Notes: generated from the sequence alone by a model not told the origin. 64,000 nt of DNA from Plectrocnemia conspersa (GCA_009617715.1 VTFK01000409.1:1-64000), one strand, 5' to 3'; numbered from the stretch's first letter, positions 24,014-36,159 are shown. Translations and numbers: made by a program.

Positions 24014-24530
24014 AATACAAAAAGACTTTATACATACAGATTAGTCATGGGTTATTAGTAAATACAATTAGTTGCCTTTATTATTTAACTCTTGAATTAT
24101 TAAGCGATCGTAGACAGTTTGTCACCTATAGTGGCCAAATTTCGCAAGAACATTTCACCCGTTCAAGGGTTTCTCGTGTATTCAACTTATTTATTGATGA
24201 CGTAATACGTAAGTTACAAATTTAAGTTTACTTCTGTATGCTGATGATTTAAATTATTTTAATGCCTTCGATCTGTTATGTACATAATAAATGTTGAATC
24301 TAGTTTTATACAATAATATATTTTGAAATCTGTATAAAATTTTTGATATTGGTAAAATTTTTTGGATTATATAATCAATATGGTAATAAAAAATCAAATT
24401 TCATCTAAAAGTAGAACTAAGTATTTTATTTTATTACTTTTAATATAATATCGATGGGCTAGCAAGGGAAACATATTTGAGAGCAAGTGAGAATTCTGCG
24501 AAAATAATTCTAAAATGCTTGGCTTCGTTA
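24014..24530. other. AT-rich non-coding stretch
   Basis: No gene or repeat was recognised. Confidence 0.5.
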
Positions 24531-24534
24531 TAAA

Positions 24535-24770
24535 GAACGCTTTCACTTTGACAATACCTAATTTTTTTGTGTCCTCTAAGCCTCTTTATTTTGTAGCATT
24601 TTTAGATATTGATTTATAATTTAAAATCTCCAAATAACCAAATTCTTTCTCTTAATATAAAATATATTTAAAAAAAGTTATTGAGATACATTTATAAAAA
24701 GATAAATTGGTAATCATCTATTCTTGAATCCCAGTACCATTTTATAGGAGCGTTGGAATGTGATTTGCTA
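24535..24770 (-). pseudogene. LINE endonuclease-domain relic (second copy)
   Basis: Homologous over about 200 bp to 8125-8335, in the same orientation. On the minus strand KERIWLFGDFKL (around 24645-24610) matches the GDFNLP motif of Jockey/CR1-like LINE endonucleases, which is expected to be followed by a Trp a few residues on; here stops interrupt. No reverse transcriptase part is attached. The divergence between the copies and the many stops point to an old family. Confidence 0.5.
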
Positions 24771-24834
24771 AGTTATCATGTTTTCAAACAACTGAAGAGT
24801 TCTGTTGGCAATCGAATTATTATAGAAAAATGTT

Positions 24835-25060
24835 CTTTTTGGGTTCCGGAACATTTTTGAGAAAAACAATCGCGTCCTCTTCTGATTCCCATGAGTCAGG
24901 ACCAGAATTTTTAATCCGGGTCACGGATTTTTTTTTAATGTCTTAAGAACCGGGAATGTTTATGTTGTGTCCCGGGATTTGTGCAAATAAAATTCAGGGC
25001 TTCACAAACGTCGGGTCAAAAAACATGAGAAATATTTTCTTGTTATGCTCCACATAAGGT
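24835..25060. other. GC-richer repeat-like patch, possible hAT ends
   Basis: Contains GGGTTCCGGAACATTTTTG (from about 24840) and CAGGGCTTCACAAAC (from about 24996). Both resemble terminal or subterminal words of hAT elements (CAGGGGTTCTCAAAC and GGTTCCGCGGAACAC). TCCGGGTCACGG and TGTCCCGGGATT lie between them. No second terminus or duplication could be matched, so this stays tentative. Confidence 0.2.
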
Positions 25061-26380
25061 GCTAGTTAAGTTCAATAAAAAAAAATATATTTGTTGGTAA
25101 AAAAACTATTTTTTTTTATTGCGGCCTGGGTAAAATAAATCGAACGGTTTCATGGTTTCTTAACTGTTGCACTGTCGCAGTAACAGATGTATTAGTTCAA
25201 TAAACAAACATTGTTTTTTCTTCGGAAATTTTTAACATTTATAAGTAAGTATTTTTCCATATTTATACTATTATTATTATTTGAGTATTTTTAGTTTTAT
25301 TATGAGATAATTTTCTTTTATTTTTAAGCTAAATATGAAAACCAGTCACAAGTTTTGAAGCAAGTGCGACAATAAGCTAACGACACAATGTCAACTTCGT
25401 GCAAATGAGGGTATACAAGTAGTATGCAGAGAAATTTATATAGATATCACAGGAACAGTGTTAACAAAAAGTTTAAGGAAGTTGTTGACGGGTGTAGTTC
25501 ACCGAAAAGACGCAAAATAAATCACAAATCTAAATATATGCTAATTTTTTTATTAGATTGTGGCTCGTTTGGTCGCCGAAGATGGAATTTGAATTAAGAT
25601 TACTTTTATGAGAGAACCTACATCTTACTAAAATAAGGATATATCTTACTTACAAATACGTCAACTAATTAAAATGATATTCAAGTTGAATAAATCAATA
25701 AGCTAAGAGTTTGATATATCTTATCATTATACGAATGGGCGAATACAAGGAATCGGCAATATTGGAATACAGTTTTTTACATGAAAAGGATAATCACATT
25801 TTCAACCTTGATTTTTTATTTGTATCGGAAAAATGCGACACCATGAAAGATGGTTGAAAATAAATTGCTTAGAAGAATTTGATATAATAATAACGACGAC
25901 GTTATAGTTTCAAAAACTACGGTGCAAGCGTTATGGTAAAATTTGGACGCGAAAGCTTAATAGAAAATATGTTATATCTGAATCATGGAATACATTGGCC
26001 GTCAAAAATATACTTTATAAAAAATATTAATTAGCTGATTTCAACGTGAAATATGAAAATAAAGATGAGGTTTTAAGGTTTTTTGTGTATTGTAATAATA
26101 TAATATCGTTTTTGACCATCATGACGCTTTAAGGCAATCTGTCAAAATATAATTTATATAAATTAATAAAATAATAATAATCGCAAATACAAATGAGAAA
26201 ATCTCAGAAACTTAATAAATATCACAACTAAGGGCACCAAAACATTATGTATAAAAAACCCTTGAAAATATTTTACAGAAAACACAAAGACTAGACGTTA
26301 ACTCGGACTAGCAGAACTAAAATAAAATAAATAAATACAGAATGGTTTTGATAACGAATAAAAAAACATCACAAGATTGT
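25061..26380. other. Unrecognised, possibly decayed repeat
   Basis: Around 25310-26110 the plus strand reads like worn coding sequence with many stops. The frame near 25450-25500 gives KKFKEVVDGCSSPKRRK, reminiscent of the N-terminal region of some Tc1/IS630-related transposases, but the match is too weak to assign. The rest is AT-rich. Confidence 0.2.
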
Positions 26381-26399
26381 ATAGGTATCAAAGACTACG

Positions 26400-26653
26400 A
26401 TGGACAAGAATAACAATCACCTTAAAAGGATGGATGAATACCGTATTCTAAAACTAATAACAAAATAGATTCCGCAATGGAAGACACCGATGAGCAAACC
26501 AAAAAAAAAACGGGGACTGACCACGTTGCAGCTAACTGGACCAAAATGAGTTGAGCTGGTAATTGGAGGCGGCTAGTGGAAAGGATCGAGTGAAAAGCTC
26601 TTATGGACGAGAGTAAAAAGTCATCCTGTGTCTTGGCACCAAGGAGAAAATAA
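26400..26653 (+). pseudogene. RTE-like LINE ORF2 C-terminal tail, degenerate
   Basis: The plus-strand frames give HLKRMDEYRI, then a stop, then IPQWKTPMSKPKKKRG. After a frame change, GNWRRLVERIE, a stop and KALMDESKKSS lead to a terminating TAA at 26651-26653. This follows the conserved end of RTE-type and related ORF2 proteins: GHV.RMD..RI, then W.RPRGRPKKRW, then NW..LA.DR..WR.L...AK.H. At least two stops and one frameshift make it a relic. It ends tail to tail against the 3' end of the minus-strand LINE at 26690. Confidence 0.55.
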
Positions 26654-26689
26654 TATATGCAACGATAAAACTCATTTGAATTTCATATG

Positions 26690-27326
26690 TATTTATTTAT
26701 TTTTTATTTATTTATTAAAATTATAACCATCGTGACCTGACAAGCAAACCTAATGCGTCACGATAGTCAAAAGTACTAATACATCATAATACATACAAAT
26801 ATAAACAAGACAAAACAACAGACACAAATCACCTCAACAGGTGTGCATTGTCCCATACGAATTGAACCAAAACTCCATAAGTGCAAGAGAAAATGTCAAT
26901 ATTACTATGGACAGAATTGAGCAGATAAATGGCCTTGGCCAGAGAAGAGTTGGCAAGTGCTCCAGTTCTACACTTAACAGGCAAGAATAGTGGACGCGAC
27001 CGAGAACTATATCCACCTTCAGGAGCCCACATTCGAAGCTGCTCGAGCACTGAAGGATTGTCTACGATGCCCTTGAGCAATTTCCAGAAGTGTTTAATTA
27101 CATAAACACTTCTGCGAGTCGACAAAGAAACGTATTCCAGGGCTCCCAAAATAAAAGCACTGGGAAACAAGAACGGATAATACCCGTATTCCTTCAAGTA
27201 TAAATATCGAAGAAATTTACGTTGTACTTTTTCCAGCTTCAATTCATTACATTGATTCATTACGCCTGAGATCCAAATGATGGAGCTATTTTCTAGTCGG
27301 ACTAGAGTATCATAAAGACCTTCTTC
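26690..27326 (-). mobile_element. 5'-truncated Jockey/CR1-like LINE
   Basis: In minus orientation the element runs from an open ORF2 C-terminus (27326-26829) through a UTR of about 110 bp to an A-rich tail of AAATAAATA units (plus-strand ATTTATTTAT, about 26716-26690). Near the 3' end an 8-bp inverted repeat, ATCGTGAC (26729-26736) with GTCACGAT (26757-26764), can form a 3' hairpin. Such hairpins often serve template recognition by the reverse transcriptase, though that role here is inference. The 5' truncation is typical of incomplete target-primed reverse transcription. Confidence 0.7.
26829..27326 (-). pseudogene. LINE ORF2 C-terminal region, 165 open codons
   Basis: The open frame starts just after a stop at 27327-27329 with LYDTLVRLENSSIIW. 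This corresponds to the (Y)LVRP.LEYAS.VW segment that follows the reverse transcriptase domain in Jockey/CR1-type proteins. LEKVQRKFLRYLY, EYGYYPF, LEYVSLSTRRSVYV, a Leu-rich stretch and NIDIF follow in the expected order. The first internal ATG is at 27260, but the frame is clearly a continuation, so that ATG is not a real start. The frame ends at the natural C-terminus (stop at 26829-26831). The reverse transcriptase catalytic motifs lie upstream in the family and are absent here. With no internal stop, this is the youngest coding remnant in the window. Confidence 0.75.
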
Positions 27327-27329
27327 TTA

Positions 27330-28425
27330 TGGGTTACATTGGTAATTGTGTAAATTTATAAACAAAAATATTTTTTGATAAGCCTTTAATTTGCGTTTTA
27401 AGCATTTCACTTTATCATTTTTTTAATAAAAATATAAATACTATTGCCGTTACAAAAGCAAAATGTTTTTTTTGCTCTTTGATAAGGGGCAACAGTCATT
27501 TTATTAATTTCATTTACCATATTTGTTTTAAAAGAGACAGCAATAATTAAATTTGCCTTTTAATATGCGCGTCAAAAATATAATTACCCATTTTCAAAGC
27601 GGATTCCATGTTTCAGTGATATCCAGACTAATTCGACGGAATTTAATGACCGTTAACAAAATAACTCTTCAAAAGCTCTATGACGGTTATATAATGCAGA
27701 CGAAAGCTCTTTGGCAAGACACGTCAACAAAGATATAGTGGTAAATCCACTTTTATCTCTGCATTTGTGTTTTTATAAAATAATATTTTTATATATAGTG
27801 TAAATACGCGTTAATGTGAATGTATTAGATAAGCTCTGAGAATATAAATCCTTACACTTATGTATAAGATAAATTACATAACATGAATTTCAAAACAATA
27901 TTTTAGGATTGTTCCGCTGCTTTTATAAGATCGCACTGCTGCGGCTTCGAAACCTTTAGAAGCGTTTATAATAATAAATATTAACTTAGATACCACAAAA
28001 ACAAATTGATTTTATGTAAATTTGCATTTGTAATTTTAAATAATATCACTTCCTTTATAATGAAAGCGGAATTATCTGGCAATCGCTGCCTGTTGCCAAT
28101 ATGAGCAGACTATTGACAGTATAAATAAATGATGCGTCTACTACTACAATTCTGTATATACTGTTTTTTTTGTATTTTCTATAATTTATAAATTAATTGC
28201 ATAAGCATTCAATTAAAATAAAAAAAAAATTGCTTAGTGTTATATTACAATAAAAAAATATTTTTGTTGTACTCGATTTTATTAAATCGGTAGTTTTGAC
28301 TACCGATATTTGCGTCTGGATCCGGCTCCCAGTGGTCCGGATCCGGCTCGCGTTTGAATCCGAGATATTCGAGAAAATATTCATAGAAGTTTATTTCTAA
28401 TGTAAGAAACGTGTTTTATATTTAA
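27330..28425. other. AT-rich stretch, one unassigned frame
   Basis: A 61-codon plus frame (27553-27738) has mixed composition but no family resemblance. At 28318-28347 GGATCCGGCTC occurs twice, 21 bp apart. ATCGGTAG with CTACCGAT near 28285-28305 forms a small inverted repeat. No gene is called. Confidence 0.4.
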
Positions 28426-28429
28426 AATA

Positions 28430-28760
28430 CAAACGATAACCATTCATCCAGAAAACGTTCAACACCACGTATAACACCTATCAAAAATGATTAAATGCGT
28501 ACAGCGTTACTTAGCGCTTTGCGTACGTAACGTACGACAAGAAACGTTTATTAGAACGTGCTATCGCTCGTGACAAATAATGTCATAACGGTAAAAATAT
28601 TCATCACTTTGACGTAAAAATATATACAATTATATTGCGTATGTTCGCAATGTGTGTATGTAAACCAATGGCACATTTTCGGAAACCCCCGAAGAATTCA
28701 GCTGTCACGAGCATACCACGTTTGGGTTCGTTGGTGTTTGAAATATTGATAGTGACAATG
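28430..28760. promoter_or_regulatory. Candidate conserved non-coding block
   Basis: CpG- and ACGT-rich relative to its flanks, with the near-palindrome GCGTACGTAACGTACG around 28520-28540, then GTGCTATCGCTCGTGAC and CGGAAACCCCCGAAG. No coding frame. Texture-based call. Confidence 0.25.
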
Positions 28761-28764
28761 CTAT

Positions 28765-29383
28765 ATGTGTGAAGCTATGTATACAGATATACATACATAC
28801 ATAAATACATGCATACATGTAAGCACAGTACTGTAATTGACAATCAGAACCAGATGGACCCCAAAAATATCCCTGATCTCAAAATTATAAGGTTCGCTAA
28901 CTCGAAAAAAATTAATTTAGCATGTACTAATTAATATTAAAAATAAAAAACATATAACATTATATCAATAAATTACTTGACATATAATTGTACAACACTA
29001 AAAATTGATTAAACAATTAATTTGTGTATTAACATGGTCACCACTGGTATTTTTTATCAAAAAAATTAACCCAAATTCTGTCAACCGATATTTAAATCTC
29101 AAATCGATATTTTATAAAGCCTTGAAAATTATTGATTTTTTTGCTCCTTTTTTTTAATAAAGTTGAATTGATAATTTTGGCAGCCAGCTCTGAAAATATG
29201 TTTCTTTAAGAGACTCATATTTATGAATTCGTCATAACTGCCGAATGAAACGTGAAAAATTAGTTAGTATATTTATATTGGTTTAATGCATTAATGAATT
29301 TCAAAAACAATGTTCTGTGGAACACTGATGTTCCACGGAATGCTCATATGTGTTCCACGAACAAAATTATATGTATATTATAT

Positions 29384-29388
<5 letters not shown>
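28765..29388. other. AT-rich stretch with hAT-like word
   Basis: Near 29310-29360 GTGGAAC and GTTCCAC recur three times (GTGGAACACTGATGTTCCAC, then GTGTTCCACGAA), like subterminal repeats of some hAT elements. No termini were found. The rest is background. Confidence 0.3.

Positions 29389-29390
<2 letters not shown>

Positions 29391-29454
<64 letters not shown>
29391..29454. repeat. (AT)32 microsatellite
   Basis: 64 bp of uninterrupted AT dinucleotides, flanked by further TATA-rich text. It is likely to be length-polymorphic and may form cruciform or slipped structures. The frame 29294-29545 running through it is an artefact. Confidence 0.97.
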
Positions 29455-29459
<5 letters not shown>

Positions 29460-30275
29460 AATTTATATATATAACTTTTTCAAACAAAAGGATTCTTGAT
29501 ATGCTTGTTTGCATTGTTCGCGAAAATTCCTATAGTACAATATAGCAAAAATGCATTTTCGATGTTCGTTGTGTGCTTTTCCTTTATCTTTTACTGCTGT
29601 TGAGCCAAACAATCGGAAAATATAATACATCCAAACAAAACAACAAAGCTACTTAGACGTATATATTATACAACTAATATGTATTTATAACTAAATATTA
29701 TAAAGTAAAGTATATATGTATTAATCTTATTACTGAATTTACTACCATCTGATATATTTAATTAATTAAAATACCTTTCTAATACTAACAATAAATTATT
29801 AATGAAATTTGTATTTAATTATTTAATAGCAATCAATACTACAATATTATATAACATACCTATTGAATTCAGTTTTAAGCTCAACCATCTGTTGGCAAAA
29901 TAATGGGCATTTCTTAGAATTCAAGAGAAATTCTAATGCATTATTATTATTTACTTCATAACTCATAAGCAAACCACGTCTACACGGCTTATTATTAATT
30001 TTTATTATTGCTGTTTTAATAAAAAAAAAAGTTTACAATACATAGACAAGCTATATAATTTATAAACTTTAATTTCCAATAAAAGTAACGATGGGAAACA
30101 TTTCAAACAACTATGAAACATTTCATTTGGCCTATGTTTTTATGTTGTGATTTAGTAAAATTACCAGTGTTACATAATTTTAAACAATCTATTGTCAATA
30201 TTGCACTTATAATAAAACATCACCAACATTTTACATAATATACCACCGTAATACGCCTCCGTGCAGCTAATTATT
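29455..30275. other. AT-rich non-coding stretch
   Basis: No gene or repeat was recognised. Confidence 0.55.
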
Positions 30276-30279
30276 ATAT

Positions 30280-30498
30280 TCATCGGCCCACATTTAACCC
30301 TTTTCTCTTGCACAACGCCATTATAAACGATATATCCGCACTGGAACCACCCACATTCAAGCCACTATAATCCCCAGAAGCTTCTACCCCAGTTTCGAAT
30401 CTAAAATAGGTCAGGGTGACTTGTGTGGCACGCAGCCAAACGTCGGTGCATCTAACGCGTTCGCTGCAGCAATGCTTTTCCAACGAATCCTTCATCAT
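30280..30498 (-). other. Unassigned 72-codon frame in GC-richer patch
   Basis: The minus frame begins MMKDSLEKHCCSERV and includes FETGVEASGDYSGLNVGGSS, with a composition more like real protein than other frames here. Inside it, TGACCTATTTTAG just before ATTCGAAACTGG could serve as a 3' splice site. AAAAG followed by GTTAAA near the end could be a weak donor, so a small internal exon is conceivable. I recognise no domain. It could equally be an old repeat. Confidence 0.2.
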
Positions 30499-32550
30499 AT
30501 TGAAATATAAAAACTGAATCGAGTTTTAAACTATCAATATACATCCATAATTTAAAAATATAGGTGAAGACCATTAAATCCACCAAACGACATTAATATA
30601 AAAATTCATGCAACCACATTAAGATTCTGATCGATTCATAGTGACCCAAATCTCGCGTGTGTTTGCTTACTTAATTTATCTATAGATTAAACCTTAGAGG
30701 CGCCTAACCCATATTAGTTACACATGTTGAATTCTAACTCTTTTCGAATTAATTATTCTGCCCCTTGTGTATAAATCGAAAACAATAGCTTTTGTTTAAA
30801 GAGGCGTTCGTTACTTCTTTGTATTATTAATACGACACAATCTCAATATGTTGTAGTGGAAACGAGGATAAAAAACATTGATCAAATATACCCGATGCTT
30901 AAGTAAATAAATAATATCTATAAACATTACATTATTATATAAATATTTACCGAATGAATCGGCAATATATTTATTTTAACTACTTGAAGATTAATAATAT
31001 TTAAGCAAGGCGATATTTTCAGAAAAACAATTGTATATTTTGTGATTTTGTCAATAAATATGAGTAGCACATTAGTAGCAAATCCGGCTAAACTTGAAGT
31101 AGTAGTTCTGTGTCAAGTGTTAACTTAAGTCTTTACAAAAAATAATTCAGTACGGTAGTATCTTTTGACCAATGCGATGATTTGTGGTGAAAAAAAAACA
31201 CTTTATTATTGTATATTTCATAACTTATTATACTAGATTAATGTTAATCTACGTATCGGTAGATTCAAAATCAGCAAAAGTATTGTCATTCTATGTGATA
31301 TTTTTTATTAGATCATTCTATCTAATTTATGCTTTAACTCCTGTTCGCACTACATTCATTCGCATTTGACACTGTTTTCAAATGAATCTAAAACTAAAAT
31401 AATACTATTTCGTCAGGAAATGCCAGTATATGTGTTTTGTCTAATACAATAATACATAGAAGTGCGGGAATGGTCGTTTGTGTTTTAAAATTTTGATATT
31501 ATTATTAAAACAGTTAATGTTGGAATATCAGTTGATTTTTATTTTATTTAAACTAAATAATTGCCAAATCGAATTCTATATAAAATTAATAATTTAAATT
31601 ATGCATATGTTGAACTAACTATAAGCAGATATAAAATATTTTAAAATGCTTTTTTTCATTTCGTTTATAGTTATCCATATTAAGAACAGCAAGTCAATAA
31701 TTTAAATAGATAACTGCAACAATTAAATCATTAAAATATTTGCAAAAGCCAACAAAACGAAGCAAAAATTAAATTTAAAATATAAAAACTTAAGCGTCCG
31801 GTATTCATACACTCACTAGCTATGGTACCTCATGATAGTGAATGACCGAAAACTAGTTTAAATATAATATTATCATTAGATATAACTAACAATTTTCTTA
31901 TTAAAGAGTATTAAGAAGCATTATTTAATATAAATATTTATCTATTTTTTAAATAGATTTATGTAAATATTATATGTAAATAATACTTTATGATTACGAA
32001 CTCATAGCAAATCTCGTCAAAAGTTGAGGATCTATAATTGATCTTGACATTTTATTAAATTATTCATTAATTTAAAGATGTATAACTAAGATATTGTTTA
32101 TATAATACATATTTATACAACACTGGCCGATGGTACAACTTGTGTGCCATATCCTGGACCATGTTATATCCCTGTCTCACGTTTTTGGTAAGCATTATTA
32201 GTCAATAGCACAACCCATTTAGCATTATTTTTTTGCAGGGATCTACACCTTTTCAATAAAAAAAATATTTAAGTTACCTTTTTTCAAAAATTTTTTTTTT
32301 AATATTAACACTAATAATTTACCTAGTATTTTTACCTGTTCTATTTTATCAAAAATGTTCACGATATTAAAGAAAATATATATAACATTACAATTGCAAT
32401 CAGCGCATAAATTATATATTTTAATTGTACAACTAAATCTTATATATTTATAAGCTTTTTGCATATATAAAGGACTTGATGTTGACCCTTGTTAAGCTTA
32501 ATTATTAATTTTGCTACTAAAATTTCCCCAAAATAAGATTTTAAAATTAT
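30499..32550. other. AT-rich non-coding stretch
   Basis: No convincing frames. A small mixed patch at 32110-32200 was read without a match. Confidence 0.55.
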
Positions 32551-32556
32551 TTCAAA

Positions 32557-32660
32557 GTTATCTATTATTCGAGAATTTCTCTGACGCACAGTACCTTTTA
32601 TAATGGTTCACAGACTTTCAATCAGGTTTAGCAAGGGACATTTCTCTGGCATTGTAGTGA
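32557..32660 (-). pseudogene. Tc1/mariner transposase C-terminal relic
   Basis: On the minus strand the text reads MPEKCPLLNLIESL, then a stop, then TIIKGTVRQRN. This aligns with the Tc1-family motif (W)PARSPDLNPIENLW.I(I/L)K..VRQR, which carries the last catalytic Glu. The stop replaces the conserved Trp and is a TGA (one change from TGG). The Ser and Pro replacements are also single-base changes (Cys TGT, Leu CTG). The Glu is retained. No inverted repeats were found nearby and the flanks cannot be read as transposase, so only a worn fragment remains. Confidence 0.55.
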
Positions 32661-33635
32661 TCGAATCCCGACCTTTTCTTTGTATTCGCCTTATTTTGCA
32701 TTTTTAAGTCCCTTTTCTGGTTTAATTAATAAATATAATTCAGCTTTAACACTTACATAGTTTAATTAAAGCATCAGTCAAATATGCACAAAATATTACT
32801 GCAAATTTAATATTCAAATATAGTATTATTTCTGAACTAACTTATGTTCAGTTAAAAAAATAGTAGTGCTATAATAAATATATTATTTACATATTATATC
32901 TCGTTTTATATTATAAAGGGATATCTAGATTATATCTAGTTTTATCTCTTTATAACACAAATCTTTTAGTATAGGGCTATTGAAAAGTGTTATGAGCCAA
33001 ATTATAACTTAAAACGTTGTTTTGACAGTATAATGTATATGTATATTCTTTAATGTCACATTAGAATTAGTAAAAAAATACATTATTCAAGTTTTTGCTA
33101 ATCTATATTAACATAGTATCATAGCAATTAATTTACATCAAAACGGCAAAATATTATTTTTGCAATAATTAATAACATTTTATATAAATCTAACATGAAA
33201 ATGTCCACATAGCATGTTATATTATAATATTATATAATTTAAGATAAGAAAACCGAACCGTTGTTTTATAGCAGTTTCGTGAGAGTCTTCTCTTTATATT
33301 ACACACTTTTCTTATGATTTATGACAAAATTGTATTGTATCCCTTAAAATAAATTTTAAAAGCAATACACGAGAAAATTCGTTGAAATTCCCACTTTGAA
33401 AACTGTGTGTGCTTTTTCGTTTTGCTGATTCGCTGAAGCTTTTTTATGTACATTTTTGCAGTTTTACTTTATATGCCTACCAAAAGTATTATTAATTAAC
33501 TTCATATTCCATTGTAATGTAAAAGCTTTGTTTAAATATTTTTTATAAAAAATAATTAATGTTTAATAGGATTAAAACGTTTCATTAACAATTTTTATTT
33601 TTAAAACATCGCATTAATCATTTATTTTTTACCAG
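32661..33635. other. AT-rich non-coding stretch
   Basis: No gene or repeat was recognised. Confidence 0.55.
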
Positions 33636-33639
33636 ATTA

Positions 33640-34130
33640 AACGGTATGTAACGTCGCTGTTAAAAATATATATCGGTTAAATTGTCAGTGATGAAACCCA
33701 TTAATCTTCTGCCGTTGAATGCGAAAAAATTCTTTCTCTTTTAATTATGTTTTTGCGCCGAGGTTTCCATGAGTAATAATAGAAAAAAAATACATTTTTA
33801 ACCGCACCTGAGATTTCCTAACGACATAATTGATTTGTAAAGTTGTTAATTAAACAATTTTGTTCGGTAAAACAAAAAGTTATTTCCCCAAACCTAATTA
33901 TCCGCTCGGGTAATGTATATCTCCGTTGAACATTTGAAAGGATTCGAATTGAAATTTCTTTAATTGATTCTTAAATTCTGTAGTTTTTAATTTGAGGCGT
34001 TTTATAATAAATATGTAAGGATTTTATTTCAATTAAGAGCATACGATCAAAACGTTGTGAGACTCGTTTGCCGTTAATAATCGCTGAAAGCTTGTCTAGA
34101 GCTTTTCCTTAGCTTGTCGATGTTAGTTTG
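33640..34130. promoter_or_regulatory. Candidate conserved non-coding block
   Basis: About 490 bp of complex, less AT-rich sequence. It includes TGCGCCGAGGTTTCCATGAG, AACCGCACCTG (a Runt-type AACCGCA overlapping a CACCTG E-box at 33800-33810), repeated homeodomain-like TTAATTAAA and TAATTGATT cores, and TATCCGCTCGGG. No coding frame. This is one of the best enhancer-like textures in the window, but functional assignment is inference. Confidence 0.3.
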
Positions 34131-36155
34131 TGAAATTTTTAAAGGAATATTATAGTTGACATCAGGTAGTTATATGCTTTTGTTATTAAATATAGAAAAT
34201 ACGTATTCATGTTATAAATTAAACAAGGATTTCGATTATAGGTGTATTTCAATTTATATTTAAAATTACTTTTGAATAAGTTATAGTAAAAAGTTTTATA
34301 TGATATATAAATGCAAAATCAATATTCAATCTGTCTAAGTTTTTGCAACTCATAAACTTGGGTATTAACTTAAGATATTTGGTTTGTAAGTAAAAATGGA
34401 AATATTAGGTAGGATTTCAATTATTCAATATGATAATAAATAAACACAGTTTGACCCAAAAACAACAAAGTATTGTCTTAATTATTATTTATCATAAATC
34501 GCTAATAGTAATAAAACATAACAATATGGTTTTGTTAATGTAGAGCTATTGAACCAATACACTATTGTGATGGAAATGCTTGAAAATAAAATGTTATCGT
34601 TAAATTTCGATATTTATATTATTATTATTTTTATATATTTATTGACTAGTTTTATGAACATTTATATTTGTACAATATTTTATAATAAAACTATCCTAAT
34701 ATTTCTTCAAAATAAAAAAGAATACTTTATGAAACAAGTCTTAACCTCAGTTTAGTTAAATAATTAAGTGAAAGGATGTAATACCAGTTAAATTCAAGTA
34801 TTCTAAATTTAAAAAGAAAAAAAATACTACATTTTTATTATATTATAAATAAAAAAATGATTATAAATTTATTATTTATGTATTATTATTATTGAAATGT
34901 AAACAATATAAAATCGACCTAATCCATTTTAACGTGAGATAATAATAATGTTGTATTTTATATTTTAAATAGTTATACATACATATATATATATCAAGCA
35001 ATATTTAGGTAATTGTTGTCTAGATTTTAATTTATTTTTTACTAATGTTTATATGTTCTAAAATCATTTTATAAAACACTAAAAGGTATATATTGTGAAA
35101 TGACACAAGACGCATTTATTAGTAATATTTAAATATAAATAGTGTTTTAATTTAATACCAAATCATATTTTTAAGCATTTATAAAATACTATGGTCTTAG
35201 CTATTTTTGCTTGCTATTAAATTTTTTTTGTACTTGACACAAAACTTTTAACTAAAATTAATATGATTAAATATGCAATTTTTTACCATAAATAATAAAG
35301 CTTGTTTATATATATTACACGCTTAGTTCAAAACTTCTAAAATTATGAAAGAATTTTAATGATATTTTAAAAATAAAATCAAAGTTTTTATGCTATAGAT
35401 AAAATATTTATTGACCACACTGTGTATACTTTAAAACAATGTTCTTTCAGACACTAAAGCATTTTTAAATATACGATTGATTCCCTTATACTATAGTGAT
35501 TTTATTTTAAAACTCTTAAAGACACACGAAAAAGCTATTAACTTTTCACGTGCCATAATTTGAATATAGAGACTATTCATAAAACGCAGAGACAAAATTG
35601 AACTTGCTACAACATTATTTTTGTGCTTATCAAGGTCAAACTATCGATATATATATTATTTGTATATACTTAAATCATAAAAAATCTCATAAAAGGTTAT
35701 TAAAACCCATACATTAATCTATTAAAATTGTATATTTTTTATTTAAATGCACTACCATATTTAATATGTGGCATTAATCCTACTCATTCTAAATATACGT
35801 ATGTATATGAAAATGTTCACATTTTATTTGTAGTAATGTTCGCTTATATTGATCATAGCATAAGTTTTTTTGTAAATGCGAAATCGAAATAGTATTTTCT
35901 TTTTACTGTTACATTACACTATGAAATAGTCTTCCTTTGGCTCGCGGAAAGTCACATATTCCACTTATTCATTTCTTCTTCCAAAGAGTCTCTTTGTGCT
36001 TGTCATTCTGACTGGCACACACGAGGGCAATGGAAATGCTAAAACTACTACATTCTTACATACATACTTCAATACATAATTTACCATGTATGACACAAAA
36101 CTGATGTCACAATAGCGATTTTAAAAACTAAGTGAACTAATAATTTATTTTTATT
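34131..36155. other. AT-rich non-coding stretch
   Basis: No gene or repeat was recognised. Frames such as 34549-34755 are Ile/Tyr/Phe-rich A+T artefacts. Confidence 0.6.
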
Positions 36156-36159
36156 TTTA

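Noticed and set aside
23818..24225. 135-codon plus-strand open frame as a gene
   Set aside because: Most of it lies across the foldback MITE. The translation is an accident of the hairpin arms and resembles no protein.
25310..26110. Possible Tc1/IS630-related transposase relic
   Set aside because: Only one short stretch (SSPKRRK and preceding residues) suggested it; stops are frequent and no catalytic motif was found.
29294..29545. 83-codon frame with an Ile-Tyr repeat
   Set aside because: The repeat is the (AT)n microsatellite in translation.
32640..32690. Possible tRNA B box (GATCGAATCCCGACC)
   Set aside because: No A box or cloverleaf arms nearby. The adjacent sequence is better explained as antisense of a Tc1 transposase motif.
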